A stretch of DNA of 64,000 nucleotides from the NCBI GenBank assembly GCA_026008535.1, contig BRKX01000018.1, positions 23,072,088-23,136,087 on the forward strand. Reading direction: 5' to 3'. Numbering within the stretch: position 1 is the first letter of the stretch; every line of letters begins with the position of its first letter. Under the pieces are notes generated by a model that was not told the origin of the DNA, did no database searches, and worked only from the letters and a program-made list of their open reading frames with translations. Shown here piece after piece: positions 33,942-45,576 of the stretch. A program made the translations under genes and the position numbers. This stretch comes from Perilla frutescens (lineage: Eukaryota; Streptophyta; Magnoliopsida; Lamiales; Lamiaceae).

Positions 33942-33959
33942 TGGCGCCGTTGGCGGGGA
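33942..33959 (+). promoter_or_regulatory. Primer-binding site (tRNA-Asp type)
   Basis: TGGCGCCGTTGGCGGGGA lies five bases after the 5' LTR. It matches the complement of the plant tRNA-Asp 3' end at 17 of 18 positions (GGC for GCC in the middle), the primer used by Athila elements. Confidence 0.85.
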
Positions 33960-33996
33960 CTGGTGTCAAGTTAAATTTATTCTTTTTGTCTAATTT

Positions 33997-36900
33997 ATGT
34001 CAATTGTCCCAACAGGTCAATTGCTATTTGATCCAGAAATTGAGAAGACTGCTAAGAGGCTGAGGAAAGAAACTAAATTGAGAAAGCAGCAGCCTCCCAA
34101 ATCGCCGTCGAGTTCGAGCTCAAAGGACGAGTTGTCAGAACAGTCTAGTGCTGAGGAAGTTGAAATAGACATAATGGCGAATAACAGAGAAAGAACTCTT
34201 CATGAGTTGGCCGTTCAAGATGTGAATCAACCTCCGCTGTGCATTGAGTATCTGGAGATGGAAGTCGATTTTGAGCTGAAGTCTGGTCTTATTCACTTAC
34301 TCCCGAAGTTTCATGGTCTTGAGAATGAAGATCCGCACAAACATCTGAAGGAATTTCATGTGGTGTGTAGCACAATGAAGCCAAAAGGAGTCACAGAGGA
34401 CCAAATCAAGTTGAGAGCTTTCCCGTTTTCTTTGGAAGATAGAGCCAAAGATTGGTTACTGTATCTACCTTCTAACACAGTAACAACTTGGGAAGAGATG
34501 GGGAGGCTGTTCTTGGAGAGATTCTTCCCGACCACCAGAGCTACCTCACTCAGAAAAGAGATTACCGGAGTCAGACAAAAGGAGTCGGAGACCCTCCACG
34601 AGTATTGAGAGAGATTCAAGAGGTTGTGAGCCAGCTGTCCGCAACACGGGATTTCTGAGCTATTATTAGTCAATTACTTGTATGAAGGACTGAAAGAAAC
34701 TGGTGTAATTATTCAACTTGCTGATAGGTCTAATGTGTATCCTGAGGGAGTGTTAGAGGATGTGTTGGTACAAGTGAATGAGTTAGTTTTTCCTGCTGAT
34801 TTCTATGTGCTAAATATAGCTGAAGAAGGATATTCTAACTCTGCATCTATTTTGTTAGGAAGGCCATTTCTCAAGACCTCTAGAACTAAGATTGATGTGC
34901 ATGATGGTACCCTTTCTATGGAGTTTGATGGAAATCTGATTAGGTTCAATATTTTTGAGGCTATGAAATATCCTAATGAGGTTTCTGGTGTCTTTATGCT
35001 TGATGTGATAGATCCTTTGGTCGAGAAAGTGTTTGAGGTCTCTGACTCTGATTTTCTGAAGACAGCTTTGACTAATGCCTTTGATCTGAAAGAATTACAG
35101 ATTCTAGACAGCATGTTTGGCGTGGATGAACATTTACACGACGTTGTTCAAGAATTGGAAGCTTTAAAGCCTGAAGTCCAGCATGTTTTCAAATTAGAGT
35201 TACCTGTTTCTCATATGAAATTTCTCCCTTCAATTGTGCAGGCACCCAAGCTGGATTTGAAGCCACTTCCTGTGCATCTCAAATATGCATTTTTAGGAGA
35301 TAATGACACTCTTCCAGTCATAATCTCGAGCAAGCTTCAACCAGTGGAGGAAGAAAGATTGATTCGAGTGCTACGGGAATACAAAGAAGCTATTGGCTGG
35401 ACCATAGCAGACATCAAGGGACTGAGCCCTTCGACTTGCATGCACCGAATCTTGTTGGAGGAAGATAACAAGCCATGTCGTGATCCTCAACGGAGACTCA
35501 ATCCAGCGATGACTAAAGTGGTAAAGAAAGAAATACTTAAGCTCCTCGACGCAGGTATTATCTTTCCGATCTCTGACTCTAAATGGGTAAGTCCAGTTCA
35601 AGTCGTTTCGAAGAAATCTGGTTTTACTGTGGTTGAAAATGCAGAGGGTGAGTTAGTACCGACCCGAGTGCAAAATGGTTGGAGAATGTGTTCTGATTAT
35701 AGGAAATTAAATGCAGTAACAAGAAAAGACCATTTTCCTCTGCCTTTTATTGACCAAATGCTTGAGCGCTTGGCAGGTCGTTCCCACTATTACTGTCTAG
35801 ATGGATATTCGGGTTTTCATCAAATCCCGATTGCCCCGGAGGATCAAGAGAAAACTGCTTTTACCTGTCCTTTTGGTATTTTTGCTTGCAGGCGGATGCC
35901 CTTTGGATTGTGCAACGCTCCTGCAACGTTCCAAAGGTGTATGGTTAGCATTTTTTCTGATTTTGTTGAGAACATTATTGAGGTATTTATGGATGATTTT
36001 ACTGTATATGGGGATTCATTTGATGCATGCCTGATTAATCTTACTAAAGTGTTGCAAAGATGTGTTGAAACTAATTTGGTTTTAAATTATGAGAAATGCC
36101 ACTTTATGGTTGATCAAGGAATGATTTTAGGGCATATTGTGTCATCTAGAGGCATAGAAGTCGATAAGGCTAAGATTCATGTTATCAAATCGTTGCCTTA
36201 CCCTACCTCTGTTAGGGAAGTCTGTTCTTTTCTTGGACATGCAGGTTTCTATCGACGTTTCGTCAAGAATTTCTCCAAAATTGCTCAGCCTTTGAGTAAG
36301 TTCTTGCAAAAAGAGGTAGAATTTGATTTTGATGATGCCTGCAAGAATGCCTTTGATTTGTCGAAAAACATGCTCATTTCTGCACCTATTATTCAATCAC
36401 CGAATTGGGAACTTCCTTTTGAAATTATGTGTGATGCGAGTAATTATGCAGTCGGAGCTGTTTTGGGCCAAAAGGTTGGTCAAGCTCATCATGTTATTTA
36501 TTATGCATCTAGAACTCTTGACCCTGCACAAGTAAACTATTCCACCACTGAAAAGGAACTTTTAGCTGTTGTTTTTGCTCTAGAAAAGTTCCGGTCTTAT
36601 TTGCTTGGTACAAAAGTCATTATCTTTTCTGACCATTCTGCTCTCAGGTTCTTATTCACCAAAAAGGATGCTAAACCGAGACTCATTCGTTGGATTCTTT
36701 TGCTTCAAGAATTCGACATTGAGATAAAGGACAAGAAGGGCTCTGAAAATCTAGTTGCCGACCATCTTAGCCGGTTGCCCACAAGTGAAGCACCGCGACC
36801 GTTGAAAGATGAATTCCCAGACGAGTGTCTCTACTCCATTCAAGCCTTTACACCCTGGTACGCCGATATAGTTAACTATCTTGTAACTAAGGCTTTACCA

Positions 36901-38151
36901 AGTGATTTGTCGAGAGCTCAAAGAGATAAAATCAAAAGTGATGCCAAATATTATGTATGGGATGAGCCTTATTTGTGGAAGTTTTGTTCTGATCAAATTA
37001 TTAGGAGATGTGTTGATGAGCATGAAATTCCTTCCATCTTGATGTTTTGTCATTCCTATACATGTGGTGGACACTTTGGTCCTAAAAGAACTGCTAGGAA
37101 AGTCTTGGAGAGTGGGTTGTTTTGGCCTAATATTTTTCGTGATTCATATTTGTTTTGCAAATCTTGTGAAAGGTGTCAAAAGACTGGAAGCATAGGCCAT
37201 AGAGATCAAATGCCCCTTAATCCTATCCTTGTTTGTGAAATTTTCGATATATGGTGCATTGATTTTATGGGACCTTTTCCCAAGTCCAATAATTTTGTGT
37301 ATATCATTCTTGTTGTTGACTATGTTTCCAAGTGGGTTGAAGCGCAGGCTACTCGTGCTGACGATGCTAATACTGTTGTTAAGTTTGTCAAGTCCCACAT
37401 CTTTGATAGATATGGCACACCTCGAGCCATTATCAGTGATCGTGGTACTCACTTCTGCAACAAAGTGGTAGGCGCATTATTCAAGAAGTACAACATAACC
37501 CACCGGACTTCTACTGCTTACCACCCACAGACAAGCGGCCAAGCCGAGGTTTCTAATAGAGAGGTGAAAGCAATTCTCGAGAAGACTGTGAGACCTGATC
37601 GAAAGGATTGGAGTTTGAAGCTCAATGATGCGCTTTGGGCATACAGAACGGCTTTCAAAACCCCTATAGGTATGTCTCCTTTTCGGTTGCTTTTTGGTAA
37701 ACCATGTCACTTACCCGTCGAGCTTGAGCATAAGGCTTTCTGGGCCGTTAAGCAACTCAACATGAGTGTAGATGAAGCTGGAACTCATAGGAAATTGCAG
37801 CTGTAAGAGTTGGAGGAAATCCGAAATGATGCCTATGAAAGCTCCAAGATCTATAAAGAAAAGACAAAGCGCTTTCATGACCAAGTTCTCACTAGAAAGA
37901 CTTTCACTGTTGGTCAAAAAGTTTTGCTTTACCATTCCAAGCTGAAATTATTTCCTGGAAAATTGCGCTCTAAATGGCTAGGGCCCTTTGTTATCACTAA
38001 CGTGTTTTCACATGGTGCAGTTGAGATTAAGAGCTTAGATTCGGGAAAAATATTCAAGGTGAATGGGCATCGTTTGAAGCCGTTCTATGAAGGATTTCAA
38101 GCGCAAAACATTGATTGCATTGGGCTACAAGAGCCTCATTACTCACCTTGA
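33997..38151 (+). pseudogene. Athila gag-pol frame with three stops and an internal deletion
   Basis: A single frame of 1,384 codons starts at ATG 33997. It has TGA at 34606-34608 and 34627-34629 and TAA at 37804-37806. Residues 1-225 are the gag N-terminal part (charged, Ser-rich, then the FHGLENEDPHKHLKEF retrotransposon gag domain). The frame then passes straight into the C-terminal half of the protease (LADRSNVYPEGVLEDV, ILLGRPFL), so the gag C-terminus with its zinc knuckle and the protease active-site triplet are missing, without loss of frame. RT has LDGYSG and FMDDF (residues about 663-667), RNase H starts at MCDASN, and integrase has an HHCC finger and D-D-35-E at about 1089, 1148 and 1184. 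The end RLKPFYEGF is typical of Athila. It may still be mobilised in trans. Confidence 0.94.
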
Positions 38152-38376
38152 GGAGTAGGGAACGTTGGGCATAACGACGATAACCAAATGCGCTTGGAGG
38201 GAGGCAACCCACCTTGGTTTTTCTTTGTTTTTAGTTTTGGTTTTGTTTATTTTCTTTTCTTGGTTGTTTTTGAGGCGCTAACAAGCTAACAAGTGAGTAT
38301 TAGAATATTTGTGGCTGTTTTGAGTGAATATAGGTACCCATTGTTGGAGAAATTTCATGCTGATGGAAGCTGCTAA

Positions 38377-38481
38377 TAAGGCATGGCCATGCCTTATGGT
38401 GCAGAAGCTCCTGTTTAGATTTGAGCTGTGGGAGAATTTTTGGCCTGATGGGAAGTGCTAGTAAGGCATGGCCATGCCTTA
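38377..38481. repeat. Two perfect 20-base palindromes
   Basis: TAAGGCATGGCCATGCCTTA occurs at 38377-38396 and 38462-38481, each inside an imperfect 50-base direct repeat ending in GCTCCTGTTTA. A relative of the same palindrome lies in the U3 of both LTRs. Confidence 0.92.
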
Positions 38482-40422
38482 CTTCGCGGACGCTCCTGTT
38501 TAATTTTGTGAAGAGAAGCGAATTATGGTGTATTTTGCTTTGGGAATTTTTTTTATTTTTATTTTTATTTGTATCTCTTTATTTTAAAAAAAAAATCTGG
38601 AATAGGCAAAAACGTGTTTAGTTTTTTTTGGAAATTTCTTCTTTTATTATATAGAGTGGGTCAATTCTTTCTTCCCAAAGTCAAACCTTCAACAATCCCC
38701 AATTTGAAGAACCCACCGCCGCCTCCAATCACCATAACCGTCGTCGCTTCCATTCACGAGCATCGCCGCTCTCTCACAGAGCCGCCGACAACCACCGCGG
38801 CTGTCTCCACCGACACCCATCAAATTTTGGTCGTCTTCATCATCGGTCATCTCCAGGCGCCGCTCCCTCCGCAGTCTACCTCTGAACCACTGCCGTCCGC
38901 CGCTGTAGTCTATCGCCGTTCACTCCGTCACCACCTCCTCAGTAGCCGATTTCAGGGTAGTCCTCTTTTCTCTCTTTTGCAAATACATTGAGGACAATGC
39001 ATTTCTTAAGTGTGAGGGGGTTGGTTTGACTTTTATTTTGTTCTATTTTCACTTGTTGCTTGTTGGTATTGTTTCATTGTTTTCTTTTGCTTTTCGTATT
39101 TTCTGTTTAGGTTTAGTTGTTTTTGTAAAAAAAAAAAATTAAAAAATTCTCTCTTTCAAATTAGTTGTCTTTATCCCCTTTATGATTTAAATTGTGATGC
39201 TTCATTGAGATGAATTGATGTACAGTTGAGTAATGGCATGATTTGATTGAGTTTACATTCTCTACACCTTGGTCTTTTGCTTCTGATGATGAATTGAATG
39301 AAAAGTATGTGGGATGATATGCCAATGACCTTTATTTTGGTAAGTTTTGAGCTTGAGCATCACTTAATTTAATTGCTCCTTCTTTCCATGTGCGAATGTC
39401 ATGCGTAGTTGATTATCTTCTAGAACTTACTTTGTTATGCATTTGGGATTACCTTAGTGATGTGGAATGTGAAAAAGGGCAATTAGGAAAAGCCAATTTT
39501 AGCCTTCTTTTTGAGCTTACCTTTGAAGAAAAATCCCTAGATAGCCGTTTTGAGCCTTGGCCTGTTTTTATTGAATTTTAACCGCATTACTAGCCATGTT
39601 TATCCTTCTTTGTTGTGATTTCCATGTTTTGATCCCTTTTTATTGAAGGAATGTGTATACTGGTTCATTTGGGTTGGTATTGTGAGTTGGCTAAATTTGG
39701 GGAGTAGAAGTGAAGTGCTTGAGATTGGTTTTGAAAAAGAAAATAGAAAAAAAACATAAAAAGGGGAGAGTTTGGAGCTGTGATTGGGAAGTGAAAATTG
39801 AAAAAGAAAAGAAAAAAAAATATGACGAAAAATCGAAAAAAAAAGATTGTGAGAAAAAAAAAGAGGGAATGAAAGACATGGAGAAGGTTGAAAGGAAAGA
39901 AAAAAATTTTGTTGATTAGAACCTTCATGTGTGAAAAAGACAGAAGGATTGGAAATTTGTGTCGTTTCGATGTCTTATGAAAATTGTATTGCCATTCCTT
40001 CAATTTTGAACCCTAAATATCCTTGTTTATCCACCCCAACTTGAAGCCCCGTTACAACCAAAATTGAAGTCCCTAATTTTCCATTTTTACTCACTGTTTG
40101 GTGCCAACTTGATATATTTGCAAGCTTATGGAAGGGTCTTCTATGTTTTGACTTGAGAGTCCAGATATTTGAGCCTTAAACACATTTGAGCGATTTTGAG
40201 TGAATCTTGGTGAGGGTATTGAATTACACTACACTTGGATTTTGAGAAATCGTGGAAGTATTTGATTATTGGTGTTAGTGATGAAAATTCATTCTTCTCA
40301 TTGTTGGTGCTTAATTTGTGTATTGGTTCATTTATTTGGAGCATTATGGTTTGAGTTGTGAAAGGGCATTGAAATTGTTTTTGTTTTGGTTTTATTCTCT
40401 TGCTTGAGGACAAGCAAAGCTT

Positions 40423-40437
40423 AAGTGTGAGGGGGTT
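40423..40437 (+). promoter_or_regulatory. Polypurine tract of the Athila element
   Basis: AAGTGTGAGGGGG directly precedes the TG of the 3' LTR. GAGGACAA lies 17 bases upstream. The same pair of motifs with almost the same spacing (38990-39020) occurs 1.4 kb upstream. Confidence 0.88.
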
Positions 40438-41763
40438 TGATAAGTTGCATATCTGCACCTATTTTTAGGTGATTTTTCCTTGTTTTACTAAGCTTTGTTG
40501 TGCGTTTATTGGGATTTGATGATCTTTTGAGTTTTGCAAGGGAATAAAGGTGTTTTGTAGGAAAGAAGGCTAAAACGATCATTTTGGAAGCAAAAGAATT
40601 GAAGGATTCCGAGTAGGAAGAGTCCAGGAGCTTCTGGCAGATAAGGCGTGGTCACGCCTTAGTCTGCTGGCGGGATTTAATTCATAAAATCACAAGTGGG
40701 CCCAGCAGAGATATACATGGACGAAATTCTTCTTTCCAATTGGCGATTTTTCACAAGGAAAGAGCCTTAGAGTCCAAGAAGGAGTAGAAGACTTACTATG
40801 GGGAGAGAGGAGAGAGAGAATAGAATATCTAGAAGACACATATATATCCGGAATTAATTTTCTCTCTCCATAGGACACGCCAGAGACGCCATTCACCATT
40901 GAAGAACGCAGATTTCATAGTTTTCCTATTTTTCCAGACTTTGTTATTATTCCATCATGATGTTCTAAATACTTTTCTAGCGAGAAGATAATCGAGACTC
41001 GGATTCTACACATTTGTGAGATCGAATTGGTTTTATTATAATTTATTTCTCTCTTTATTTATGAATCCTCTGTTTGTTATTTCTGTTATTGTTTTAATGA
41101 TTATGCAAAGTGCACGTTGTATGATTGTTAGAATGATTTCTTGCTAGTGAATTATCTAGATCCGTAATTGTCTAGATTATTTGCCTAAGTAGCGCAATTG
41201 GATAGATTGGGGGTAAACAGTCCCGCTTTCGACACTTTGGGGATTTATAATCTTATCTGAACGGGTCATCGTATGATTTTTGTGGGTTTGAGTTGGTGTT
41301 TCTCTGGTTATTAATGCTGTTAGTAGATTTAATTCTATGGTCGTACCTAGGATTGTCTATTTATTAGAGAAGTAGTTAACGGTCGTACCTTGGCTGCCGA
41401 ATAATTAAGGAGAAACGAGGTTGTTAGGTCGTACCAATAGCCATAGCCAATTTAGAGAGGGAAGTGAATTATATCTGTGCATCTGTGATCAAATTGTGTA
41501 GTCCGTTGTCGAGATTATTCTTGAGCTAGATTTTCCTCTATTTGATCCTCGTTATTTATTTATTTGCTTGTTCGTCTTTTGATTTAATTTTATTATTTCA
41601 ATTTTCAGTATTCAAAACCCCCCCTCCATTTAGTTTTAGGATTTTAGATAAAAAGATGACTATTTAATTTACTAGTCTCTGTGGTTCGACCCTGCTTGCT
41701 ACTATTGCAATTTATTTGGATATTGAAAAGCCGGTTTATTTTTGTTGGTTTCGACACCCATCA
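40438..41763 (+). repeat. 3' LTR of the Athila element
   Basis: Nearly identical to the 5' LTR. It has four extra bases in a C-run near 41623, and TAAGGCGTGGTCACGCCTTA at 40642-40661. The segment near 41720-41740 reads GATATTGAAAAGCCGG where the 5' LTR has an unrelated sequence of the same length. Confidence 0.95.
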
Positions 41764-41768
41764 AAATA

Positions 41769-42030
41769 TCTCTTTTTCCTTTTTATTTTTAAAATAAAAT
41801 TTTATAATTATTAAAAGGTTTTTCATTAATTATTAAAAATATAAAAGATAATAATTAAAAAATGGAAACATTTTCTTCCTTTCCACTCCAGAGTCCAGAC
41901 TGACGACCGTTGGCCATCTTTCTCAGCAAGAAGTTAGCCTTTTCTTCCCCACACCAAAAAAAATAAAATAAAAAAAAAATAAAAAAAAAATCAATCTTTG
42001 CAAACCTATCAACAAATCCTGCGTTACTGT
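41769..42030. other. AT-rich spacer between Athila and copia elements
   Basis: A-runs and a short GC-richer block (41880-41950), which weakly mirrors sequence beyond the copia 3' LTR near 59020. No gene. Confidence 0.45.
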
Positions 42031-42330
42031 TGAAGTATGAAGAATGTGCATATAGTCTATGCACTTCCACCGCTGTGTTGTCAAGTTGTTGCTGCTATCA
42101 AATAACGAAAAGAGATCATGTCTTACGTGGAATCTGTATGGACCACAATATCGGCCACTGTTGATCTATTTTGTATATTCATTCCAGCCGTTTGATTGTA
42201 ACAGAATAATAAGGCTCCTAGCACTGCTTGTTGAGCTTACATATAGAGCAATAATGTACCTACATTTGAGTTAGTTGAATAGAAGGGATTCTTCTCGATC
42301 TATCATATGCAAAATTCACAGATTTCATCA
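42031..42330 (+). repeat. 5' LTR of the copia element
   Basis: TGAAGTATGAAGAATGTGCA...GATTTCATCA, 300 bases, directly followed by a primer-binding site. Confidence 0.88.
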
Positions 42331-42348
42331 TGGCATCCAGAGCGGGTT
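42331..42348 (+). promoter_or_regulatory. Copia primer-binding site (initiator tRNA-Met type)
   Basis: TGGCATCCAGAGCGGGTT abuts the LTR and resembles TGGTATCAGAGC, the usual copia site, with one substitution and one extra base. Confidence 0.75.
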
Positions 42349-42414
42349 AATCATCCTTGATTAATCATTTTTTTCGTGATTCGTAGTTATATCACTACAA
42401 GAAATGGAAGTTTT

Positions 42415-43010
42415 AACCACACATAAATTTGCCACACATAATAATGTGTGGGTATTTTGCCACACATAACTATAAAATGTGTGGGTGAATGAAGTTGACA
42501 CTTTTATTTATATTTTGACATTTAATGTGTGTGGCTAAAATATTTTAATCACATTTGCATTTTAGCGGAATGAATTCGAGATTTGCTTTTAAATATTTTA
42601 CGCCTATGTGGCATTTTTATATAAAAAAATTTGATATTTTTTTTTTCAAAAAATAATCAACCACACATGATTATTAGACATGTAAATGTGTGGGTAAAAG
42701 ACATGCACATTTTTGGTTGGTGGAAATGATTCATGACCTCTTTCAATATTTTATTCCTACGTGGCTTTTTAAAACAAACAATTTTTTGAATTAAAAAAAT
42801 TTAACCATACATAATTAGTAATTATGTAAATGTGTGGGTAAAAGGAACACACAAATTTTGTTGGCACAATATTTTATTCGTCAATTCTTTTCAAAGATTT
42901 TTATTCCTACGTGGCAGTTAAAGACAAATATAATTTTTTTTAAATAAATAATAAACCACAAATAAGTACTAGATATACATGTGTGGGTGAAAGAGATTAC
43001 ATATAATTTT
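42415..43010. repeat. CACTA-2 left subterminal CCACACAT repeats
   Basis: About a dozen AACCACACATWA and inverted TRTGTGTGGGT units alternate in orientation and are expected to bind the TnpA-like protein. Confidence 0.85.
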
Positions 43011-43621
43011 GGGGTTTTTGTAACCAGCCCCTTATGTTTTCAATTTTTATGATTTTTGGCATGAAATCAAAATAATTTATGGATTTTTTTGGTTATGTGT
43101 GTAGTTAATTAATTAATTTAATATATCACATTACCTAATTTAAAAAGTATTTATCAATTTGATAAATACCTTTACGAAAAAATGAAATCATATGAGTCAA
43201 AACAAATATTTAATTGCTTTATTTAATATACCACACAACCCAATTAAAAAATTTATTTATGAATTGTTAAAATATCTAGAAAAAATGAAATCGTATACGT
43301 CCAAACTTATATAATTAGTAATTATGTGTCTAATAATTTTAATTAATTTTCTTCATAAGCATAATAAAGTTTAAAAGGAAATTCATTAACTTTAAAAAAG
43401 TCAGAATTAACACATCAATCTATAATGTATTAAATAGATCGAAACCAATACGTTAGGGGAAAAATGAATATTATGAATTGAAATTGAAAGTTTAACAAAA
43501 CTCATGCACCGCAAATAATTGTCCGCTAAACTAATAATGCTAAAGTCAAAATCTTAATGAGTCGAAAGTAATTTATAAACATAAGACTAAAGGCATCATT
43601 AAAAAAATACAAAGAAAACAA
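43011..43621. other. CACTA-2 left interior, noncoding
   Basis: AT-rich, no coding signal; probably the 3' flank of the TnpA-like gene. Confidence 0.5.
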
Positions 43622-45576
43622 TCAGCACAGATCCTCAGAATCATAATCAAAATTATCAGCAGGAGATTCACTAGCATGAGAAGGTCCGACACCATCGTCC
43701 GATGGTATATGTTGTATGGAAGAATGAGGCACAATATCTTTTTCAATCAATATTTGTCTCAACTTCTGAAAATCACCTTCAAGTGCTTCAAAACGAGACT
43801 TGTACTCATGAAAGTCATTGAGAATTTGATTATATGTTGGACGAGTCGAGTCATCGCTACCCTTCCTCGTGATTTACTGGGTGACTGCCCCCAACCAACC
43901 AAACGATTTGATTGTCGGTCTAGGACCTTCTCCAAAATTTCTTTATCAGTCATTTTTTCTGGCGGGTTATCTCGTCTCAATTGCATCATTTGTTCTTATT
44001 AAAGATAAAAAGAAATTCATTTAAAAAAATAATATTATATTTTAAAATAATGGGATACACCACTAACAACTATTTAAACAAAATCCACATTAAGCTAATG
44101 AATACTTAATAATATATTGTATACTAATTATTTTTAAATAGAATCCTCCACAAAAATAGAAAATACAGTCGAATGGCCAGCTTAATTTAAATTATGTTGT
44201 AACAGTCACTTCACATTTAGCTATTAACTAATAAAAATAGTGAACTTTTTTAACATTAATATTTACTTACGTATTTTGTTTCAAGATCTTGCGACGACCA
44301 ACCCTTTTCGGGGGGACAATATCGAATTCGCCAAGTCTCTATTTGGCCAGTAGGAGCATCCAATTCAACTCCACGAGCAACATGATGGCGTGCTGTAGTC
44401 TTCGAATCATTTCTTGTTTTCCATTTTCATTTATTTCTAGATTCGGCATTCTTTTGTGCGCGTTCCTTCAAGGAAAAGACAGATTGCAAATATAATAATT
44501 TAATAAAATCAAACATGTTAGATTCATTGTAAAGTTTAAGTATTAAATGCATTACCTTGTATGAAGCATCAGACCAAAGATCACAAAGATAATCTCAATT
44601 CTCTTTGGTAACCTCGTCAGGGCCATTACTCTTAGCCTTTATTGGGTCTTCCTCTTCTCCAATCTTTTTAAAATGAGCATGCAATTTATATTTGTAGCCT
44701 TTCCATGCTTTTGCCATTTGTGAATCAATCACTTCCTGTACTTTTTTGTCCTCAACATCAATATCGAAAAGTGTCTGCAAAATTTATAAAGACATTTTAG
44801 AATTCCATTTTTATATCAAAATACTTTTCAACTTATTTATAAAACAAAAAAAAAACTTACAAGAAGTTTGTGTCGAAGTGGTGCTCTAACTTCTAGTGGT
44901 ACATATCTCCACTCTTTGTACCGTAAGCTACAATCCTTCCGTACAATGTAACCAATTTCATTGTTAAAAGCCTCTGCATTGTCACATGTTGCTAGCATCA
45001 ATGAAAAATTAAATTGTACAGTCAATCTGCCCTTTGCACTTCTCATTTCCTTGCGAGCACCTTGACCACAAGTAATCCCACGTACATTAGAATGTCTTAT
45101 TGACTCCACATTTGCAGGTGTTGATCCAATTGAAGTTGATTGGGTTTGAGTGGCTAAAAATCATTAAATATTAATATAATACAAGTTACATATAGGTATC
45201 ATGTAATTAAAAAATAAATTGGCAATTTACTAACCATTTTCTGGCTCTGTTACTAGTGGGAGATATCTATACAAAATATCAACAAGATAGACAAAAAATA
45301 AATGTAAGCAGCTAAATTCTTATCAAATTTGTGATGATACTAATATTTATCTAGTAAAATATACTGACCCACTTGTGGTTGCACTGATGCAGGTGAGTCT
45401 GTGAAAGAAAAAAATAGATATTTAATTTGTTTAAATACAAAAAAAAAATGAATTTGTAATATATAATGTTTTTTTTATATCTAACCATTATGCAATGCTG
45501 TGGAGGAAGCAACAAGCTCCGTGCCACGCCCGCCGCGTCCACTGCGTCCGCCACGTGCGCCTCTTCGATTAGCCAT
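43622..45576 (-). pseudogene. TnpA-like CACTA protein (Transposase_24, Ptta/En-Spm family)
   Basis: The gene starts at 45576 with MANRRGARGGRSGRGGRG, an RG-rich start usual in this family, and exon 1 ends at 45486 before GTTAG. A short exon at about 45400-45371 follows. The main body has VKGRLTVQF-type and YKEWRYVPLEVRAP segments (45109-44860), a QMAKAWKGYKYKLHAHF segment (44780-44595) and the C-terminal PPEKMTDKEILEKVLDRQS with LVGWG (43989-43860). It ends DYDSEDLC stop at 43622. Several introns are needed, and at least two in-frame stops (near 44595 and 44430) show decay. In this family the protein binds subterminal repeats and helps TNP2 transposase. Confidence 0.82.

Larger units (their letters stand above)
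38152..40437 (+). other. Noncoding 3' internal region of the Athila element
   Basis: The 2.3 kb after pol start with the GCGCTTGGAGGGAGGCAACC motif (about 38189-38210) common after pol in this lineage. Two perfect 20-base palindromes follow at 38377-38396 and 38462-38481, then a CCG-rich stretch (38700-38960), a first polypurine motif (39008-39020), a nearly pure purine tract (39720-39910) and the functional polypurine tract at 40423. No env-like ORF or ORF1 is present. The Phe-rich frames opposite the purine tract are artefacts. Confidence 0.8.
32615..41763 (+). mobile_element. Full-length Athila-lineage LTR retrotransposon
   Basis: Two LTRs (1,322 and 1,326 bases, TGATAAG...CATCA) flank a 6.5-kb interior. 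AAATA lies directly outside both LTRs (32610-32614 and 41764-41768), so the insertion is complete and unrearranged. I count about 11 scattered substitutions and one 4-base indel between the LTRs, roughly 0.8 percent, so the insertion is young. The tRNA-Asp primer-binding site, the order gag-PR-RT-RNase H-INT, a chromodomain-free integrase end and a long noncoding tail identify the Athila lineage. The reading frame has three stops and a deletion, so the copy cannot make its own proteins. Confidence 0.96.

Noticed and set aside
39665..40003. Phe/Ser-rich minus-strand frame of 112 residues.
   Set aside because: It lies opposite a nearly pure purine tract in the Athila noncoding tail; no start context or homology.
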